From Xiphydria camelus (lineage: Eukaryota > Arthropoda > Insecta > Hymenoptera > Xiphydriidae), in the NCBI GenBank assembly GCA_963678675.1, contig OY783194.1, positions 35,442,278-35,506,277 on the forward strand: DNA of 64,000 nucleotides, read 5' to 3'. Numbering within the stretch: the stretch's first letter is position 1; the number at the start of each line of letters is the position of its first letter. Below are positions 58,655-64,000 of the stretch, in pieces. Under the pieces are notes generated by a model. That model saw nothing but the letters and a program-made list of their open reading frames with translations, was not told the DNA's origin and ran no database searches. The translations under genes and the position numbers were made by a program.

Positions 58655-58765
58655 ATTCGTTATTCGGTTGTTTCGCGCCGTTCTAACGAGTGTGATTGCC
58701 GTACTCGCTTCGCTCGTGCGGCAAACTTCACACTCGTTAAAAACAGCGCTTCACGCCCTAATAAC
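58655..58765. repeat. Long hairpin with a tight 56-bp core
   Basis: The core at 58684-58739 pairs TAACGAGTGTGATTGCCGTA with TGCGGCAAACTTCACACTCG around a short loop. Weaker pairing (GTTATTCGG, GCGCCGTTC facing outward partners ending AATAACGAA) extends both arms. It may be a MITE end or a transcribed hairpin. Confidence 0.65.
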
Positions 58766-60039
58766 GAAAATAACTATTTCGATGTCTACAATCTTCCGCT
58801 CTTTCCTATTTCAATTTCGAATATACAAAAATTCTCATCCCTCATCGAAATACTGCAATATTTCTATCAATCGACACGCCCCCTTTTAAAGTCGTTCTGA
58901 AACACCGACGAAACGGTCCCCCGACGAGCACCTCGTCCATCAACGAATCAGCAGAACATCTCGCGAGTCCCTCTCCCCGTCGAGCGCCACTCTCGCCGCT
59001 GTACCGAGCGCCAAGAGCGTGAAAAATTCGAAAGGTGGATTGAGTCGACAAAGCGTCGAGTCGATCCCCTCCCGCGGCACACCAGGGTCCGTCATGCGCG
59101 TCTCTGCATACACGGGAACACATGGACGAGCGTCGTACGCCGTAGGTATCTACGCGCATCACCGCGCCGGACACCTATGCGCCCGTGTTCCACAGCCCCG
59201 CGACGCTCTTCGCGCTCGCGCGGTGCCAGTTTAATATCTTTGATTAAGACGATGACGCTGCTACTCTCCGCGCGTCTGCTTCACTAGCGCGCGTGGACGT
59301 TTATTATTCGAAGCCTTTAACGTCGCTGCATCCATCACGCGTGAGTAGAGCCTCCCCCCACCCTGCGCCCTCTTAAAAAATCGTCCCGCGCTCCGCGCTT
59401 TAATCGAGTACACGCTCGTTACGCGCGCGCGCGGGAAGGGAAGCGAGAAAGGAGCAAAAAAACCGCGCAAAATATCCAACCGCACGGATGTCGTCCGATC
59501 TGGGCGCCCATCCCGAATGATTTACGCGATTATCGATATTCCGCGGGAGAAATAGACACGCGACGGATGATTAAGGATCGCTCTCGCACCGGCCTCGTAC
59601 GTACGCGCGCGAGTGCGTGTTACGTGATAAAGCGTCGCTCGTAAATTAAGCCGCGGGGTGCGCGGGGAGGACTTATTTTTATTTCATTCCTCACTGCGAT
59701 CCCGTCATGCACACGCGCGCGTACAGCGTCGTACCTAGAGAAGAGAGCGGGGATATCGCGTCTCACCGATACGACGCGCGCGCGCGCACTCACGCGATCG
59801 GCGATTTCGTTGCGAAAAATAAAGCGGATGCCTCGCGTCGATGCGTGCGGATTTGCGAGCGTGCGATCGGTGGCGTGAGTCGGTGCCTCGAAATGTCGAG
59901 TCGATTAATTTTCCTCGTTAGAGATGACAAGAAAAATCGGAGCTTGATTTATGCGAGCCGATCGTTATTAATTTTATACGACGGGCGACACTGCTGATTG
60001 TACGAAATGCAGTGTATCGCAATATCCGCGAATCGATAC

Positions 60040-60249
60040 ACGAGGTTAAATTTACTCGCCAGAGAACAAGAAACTCGAATCGCTGATATCTCGTTATTCG
60101 TGAACTTTTGGCCTGCATTGATATAGGACTTTGTTACAGATAAAAATGTGATCTTCAAAAAAGTATTATACAAATATCAGCCTAAAGCTCACAGATAATG
60201 AGATAACAGCGATCGAAGTTTCTTTCCCGAGGAGTAAGCTCAGCCTCAT
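60040..60249. mobile_element. Family G MITE, copy 2 (uninterrupted)
   Basis: The arms CGAGGTTAAATTTACTCG and CGAGGAGTAAGCTCAGCCTC are inverted, with GAATCGCTGATATCTCGTTA facing GAGATAACAGCGATCGAAG. The core TCTTCAAAAAAGTATTATAC gives the intact reference for the insertion at 31785. Confidence 0.85.
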
Positions 60250-60925
60250 ATGAGCCACCGCTTCGAGTGCTCAATGACGAGCAGCCGTTTAATTAATTGA
60301 ACAAAAAATACACCATCCCTGTACACACGTCACGGTGTGACGTCGTCCCCGTGTTCCGCTCGCGGTGAAACCAGTAGTCGTTGGCTATTATTAGAAGCGA
60401 CATTATACAGGCTAAGGGACGCGCGATCACACGTACACAAATGCACCCGTAGCTGCACTCCGTGTACACACACGCGCGCGCGCACGAGTGTACGTATACG
60501 CACGGTATAATCAAGCGACTGACAGCGGACGCAACAATTTGTGTCGTTGCGCCGTGCCGTCGACATCGCGCGCCGTCATATGCGTACACGTATAATATGT
60601 CCGCGCGCGCGCGCGCCGCTCCGCATCACCGTGTTACGTGCGCTGCAGCGGGCGACCCTGCGTTACGCACGGCGCGTAGAGGTGGTAGTCGCCCGGGAGA
60701 GAGCAAATCGAGAGGCGGCTGCTGTCCGCCGCTGGAATAGCGGCCGCACACGAGTTGGAATGGGCAGAAACCAGATCGCGGACTAACGAGCGCCAACGTA
60801 AATATGATATCAATGGGTGATTAAGGGTTTCGTATATTTGTCAGGGGATCTTCGCGGAGAAAAAGGATTAGTCATTTTTACAGTGAATCTTGGTGACAGG
60901 AGGTGAAATATTGAATTTTTTAATA

Positions 60926-61128
60926 CCCAGGCGAAAAAGTTTATGTGGTTTTGGTCATATATAGATTATATATGATTTTTATATCGACCACATATACAGA
61001 CTATACAATCATTCAAAATACTATATATAATTTTTATATGGCTGATATATAAATCATATATAATTCACATACGAGCAAAACCACATATGGATCATATATA
61101 CAAAATATATAGGATTTTTCCGCCTGGG
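60926..61128. mobile_element. Family F element, complete palindromic copy
   Basis: CCCAGGCGAAAAAGTTTATG at the left and GGATTTTTCCGCCTGGG at the right, with TA at 60924-60925 and 61129-61130. The 203-bp interior is almost entirely ATAT-rich and folds on itself (GGTTTTGGTCATATATAGA facing ATATGATCC ... AAAACC). Confidence 0.88.
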
Positions 61129-61163
61129 TAAACGCAACGTATTTGTTACAATTCGTAACAGTA

Positions 61164-61401
61164 CACTGAGAAAAATAACTCGGTTAAAATGACAAAACGC
61201 ATCTGATTAAAACGAGTTTAGTTACTCTAATGAAAATACCAGTCAGTTGAATCAAATATTGATTTATTCCAACTACATATTTAGTTATTCTGACCAGAAA
61301 ATACTCAGTTTAACCGGACAGATGGAGAATCCATATTTCACCAAACGGTTTGGTTGCAGTCTCCAGGATTTTGGTTTGATCAACCGGGTTATTTTTCTCA
61401 G
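61164..61401. mobile_element. Family B MITE, best-preserved copy
   Basis: CACTGAGAAAAATAACTCGG after TA and CCGGGTTATTTTTCTCAG before TA. It begins 35 bp after the family F copy. The interior carries GACAAAACGCATCTGATTAA and ATCCATATTTCACCAAACGG. Confidence 0.9.
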
Positions 61402-62671
61402 TACACGGAAAGAAAAGGTCCGATATCGAATCGAGGCAATTCCTTTGTACACATTACTCGCGTTTCCCCCTGAAAAAATAGTGCAGCGCCTGTAAATTTT
61501 CGTTTCCACAATTAACGAGGGAACGACGCCACTCTGCCTGTCGTGAGAACCGCGCAGCTGTACCGCCTGTTTATTATACAAAGATTTAAAAATGTACATC
61601 GCCGATTATTTATTCATCCGCGTCAGGACGGCTGGTTACCCGGAATCGAAAGCGACGCAGCGTTCTTCGACACGAATCGTTCTCAGCCCGATATTTCGCG
61701 AGTATGGCTGGGGCTGTTTTTTATCTAAGAAAAAAAATTACTCGTGACGCGACTACAGCTCTCGGAGATGAATATTTATGGCGGCTCCAACCGCGACGAC
61801 GGACTCGCGGAAATAAAGAATCGTCGCCTTTCGGACACATTTTTTTTTCGTTTCCATTAAGAATCAACCGTGGCGACTGACATTTACAGCCATGCAGTCA
61901 AATCAAACGCGACGATAAACGAAGCAACTGTGTACATAAATACAATGTCGTATGAAATTCCTGACCCGCCGCGCGCGAGAGGGGTTAACGAACGTTAAAC
62001 GAAAACGGAGGACGATCGCCGGCAATAATTCTTCGCGCGTGTATGCGCGTTTCGATTGGACGAAAAGCCGTAATCCTTATCTCGCGAGGATCCTCGTTCC
62101 GCGAAGGGCACCGGCCGCGAGTGGGCGCGCGCGCGCGCATAAATTCAAGTTCCGCGATCCGCAACATTTTAACGTCCTCACGGAGTCGAACGCCGCTTGA
62201 TATTGCGTACCTACCATCCAATTCCCACGAGACGCCGTTATCGGTGCGGAGGGGACGAGAAAAATCTTGAGACTCGGTCGGCAAATTAAATCGGTCGGGG
62301 GAGACTGTGTAACGCGCGCGCGCGCGCGCGAGTGTAACGGGAAGCGAGTAACGAGCTTTTAATTCAGCCGCGTTCTGTCGCCGAGCGCATGGTATAGCCA
62401 CTGTGTCGCGCGGTGACGCTCTTCGGGATCGTTGGCGCATGCGGCGACACATTCACGGGCGTGCGTGTAACCCGCGCGCAACAAGCGCGGGCAACGTTAG
62501 GTGCGCGTATAGATGTACGTGTCGATCGGGTCGTTGCTCCCGGGCGAGGGCCGTGAGTGAGGCGAATCGACGAAATAAGTCCGATCTCTACTTTCACTGG
62601 TCTTCGAATTCGGTCGGTTTGCTCGTGAATCGCGTTGTTTGAAGGATTCGTTGAAAGTGCGACTAGACCTG

Positions 62672-62888
62672 CACGGAGAAAATTGAATGGTAACGATTAC
62701 CGGCCGGAATTAGTAAATAGGTGACAGCTTCGACAATATCGCGTTGAATGATCTGCAGCACAGTAATTTGGTTACCATGGGCGAATAGTGATGAGTATTA
62801 TTCCGCAGATCATTCAACACGATATTGTCGAAGCTGCCGCCTATTTACTGTTCTGGCTGGTAATCATTACTGTTACATTTTCTCCGTG
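62672..62888. mobile_element. Family K hairpin element
   Basis: CACGGAGAAAATTGAATGG at the left faces TACATTTTCTCCGTG at the right. AGCTTCGACAATATCGCGTT with GAATGATCTGC is mirrored by GCAGATCATTCAACACGATA with TTGTCGAAGCT. The 217-bp segment is nearly a full palindrome. Confidence 0.88.
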
Positions 62889-62892
62889 TATC

Positions 62893-63030
62893 TACCGAAT
62901 GTCGCACGGAAAACCGATCAGGTGGGGGCCTTCTTAATTTCTAAATGAATCAATCGAGCATCGTCCAAGCAGTGCCGAGTTCAAATTCAGAATTCCCCCA
63001 CATGATCGGTTTCCCATGCGACGTTCGGTA
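62893..63030. repeat. Second inverted repeat abutting family K
   Basis: TACCGAATGTCGCACGGAAA plus ACCGATCAGGTGGGGG faces CCCCCACATGATCGGTTTC plus CCATGCGACGTTCGGTA around about 65 bp. It starts four bases after family K, so the two hairpins stand side by side. Confidence 0.8.
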
Positions 63031-64000
63031 TATTGAAAAAATGGAAATGTTGAAGCTTCATTTCGAATTTGATGAATTTCCTATCCGCAAGTGCAACGAA
63101 ACCGAAGCACCATCAGCTTTGCGAGTTTCGTCGGAGTAAATCCCGCACTTCTCATTCGCTCCTCCCATCGAAAAAATCGCAGTAATCAGTTCCACGCCGA
63201 ACGACCTCATCCTTCCCGTATTCAAACTCCCCGCGCTAATACTCCTCGCCGATCCTCACACCCATCCGCGCCGCAGCCTCCTTAAACCCTGGACCCCGCG
63301 CTCGCACTCTTCTTCCCCCCGTTCATTATCCGCAAATAGAACGACGTATATCCGCAAAGTGCAGCGCGCAATTTAGCGGCAGCCCGTGGGTTATTATTCA
63401 CGCGTATAGACGGACGTTCAATTACGCGCAGCGCGTTGGCGTACACGCCGGAGTGGTGGCGCGCATCACTCGCAAATCAGCATCATTACTCGGCGTGTCG
63501 AACCGACCAACCCTGGGCCTCCCCTCCGCGCCTCGTTTTATCCCCACTCCGGACGTCGCGCGTCCCACCCGATAGCCCCCCTCCCTCTCGGCTCCCTCGG
63601 GGCGCACGCGCGTATGACACACGCTTCGGGAGAGGCGCGCGAGTGCCACGCACGCGATTGCGCAGACGAGCGACGTGCGTCTCTCGCCTCCGCGCGCGCG
63701 GGCGAAATATATTTCTACGCGATGCGGCGGCAATACGCGGTGGCAGGATAGAACGTGGCGTGGAGAGGGAAAGGATCGAGCTAGGCGCGCGCGTGCGCGC
63801 GAGAAGGTACCACGGGCGGATGCAGGTAACCCGACGGATTTTACACGCCCGCAGAATCCCGAGCACGCGGCACGGCGTGTTTCCGCTCACCGGTATTAAA
63901 CGCGCGCGCGAGTCTTCGCTGATGGGCGAAAATTAATGTATTACGGCGGTACGAGCGACTGCCGCGCGTCTGTATCGACGCGCTTAACGACTAGCTCAAA

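Larger units (their letters stand above)
38165..64000 (-). other. Notch intron upstream of the EGF1-EGF3 exon (open at right edge)
   Basis: No exon carrying the first cysteines of EGF1 and no convincing Notch signal peptide was found between this acceptor and the window end, so the intron probably exceeds 25.8 kb. A very short or unusual exon could have been missed. It contains a three-unit tandem repeat at 39.6-40.0 kb, four TTAA-bordered elements, several TA elements and hairpins. The stretches 38440-39620, 40020-41180, 41640-43590, 44890-45960, 46620-47350, 47740-49150, 49320-51230, 53080-53690, 53930-54490, 57150-58100, 58770-60030, 60255-60920, 61405-62665 and 63035-64000 are mostly CpG-rich sequence in which I see nothing I can support beyond simple repeats. 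Confidence 0.7.

Noticed and set aside
1..64000. CRISPR arrays, bacterial operons, phage genes or a new defence system
   Set aside because: The DNA is animal intron sequence. The only regular arrays are transposon-terminal or microsatellite repeats, and no cluster of intact genes is present.

Overview
The window is a piece of insect nuclear DNA, most likely from a hymenopteran and plausibly an ant. I base this on very CpG-rich unique sequence, spliceosomal exons encoding an arthropod-type Notch ectodomain, and many short AT-rich TA- and TTAA-flanked transposon remnants. The species assignment is an inference; the gene assignment is not in much doubt.

Only one gene is recognisable: Notch, on the minus strand. 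Transcription runs from high to low coordinates. Three consecutive coding exons are visible at 38164-37893 (end of EGF1, EGF2, most of EGF3), 37142-36947 (end of EGF3, EGF4, first half of EGF5) and 14477-14344 (second half of EGF5, most of EGF6). Their phases agree (2/1, 1/2, 2/1) and all six splice sites are consensus AG/GT. The introns are at least 25.8 kb (upstream, open at the right edge), 750 bp, 22.5 kb, and at least 14.3 kb (downstream, open at the left edge). The exon for the signal peptide and the start of EGF1, and every exon after EGF6, were not found here. More than 99% of the window is therefore intron.

The introns are a mosaic. One component is GC- and CpG-rich sequence with no recognisable feature, full of chance open reading frames and short (CG)n, (GA)n and (GAA)n tracts. 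The other is a dense set of non-autonomous transposons. I grouped these into working families (A, B, C and so on; my own names) by comparing copies inside the window. Most end in CAC(T/C/G)GAGAAAA-like or CACGGAAAA-like inverted repeats beside TA, as in Tc1/mariner-type elements. Four have TTAA borders of the piggyBac type. Two larger elements, at 5.0-5.9 kb and 18.6-20.2 kb, carry inverted terminal tandem arrays. One 2.5 kb element at 32.6-35.1 kb has long diverged terminal inverted repeats. At least five elements sit inside other elements, and for several of these an uninterrupted second copy in the same window shows the empty site.

The most interesting non-repeat signal is a 50-nt open segment at 16051-16002 in the 22.5 kb intron. 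It has an ATG in good context after an in-frame stop, a classic signal-peptide core, and a consensus donor in the phase of the next Notch exon. It may be an alternative first exon, the start of a nested gene, or chance; transcript data would decide.
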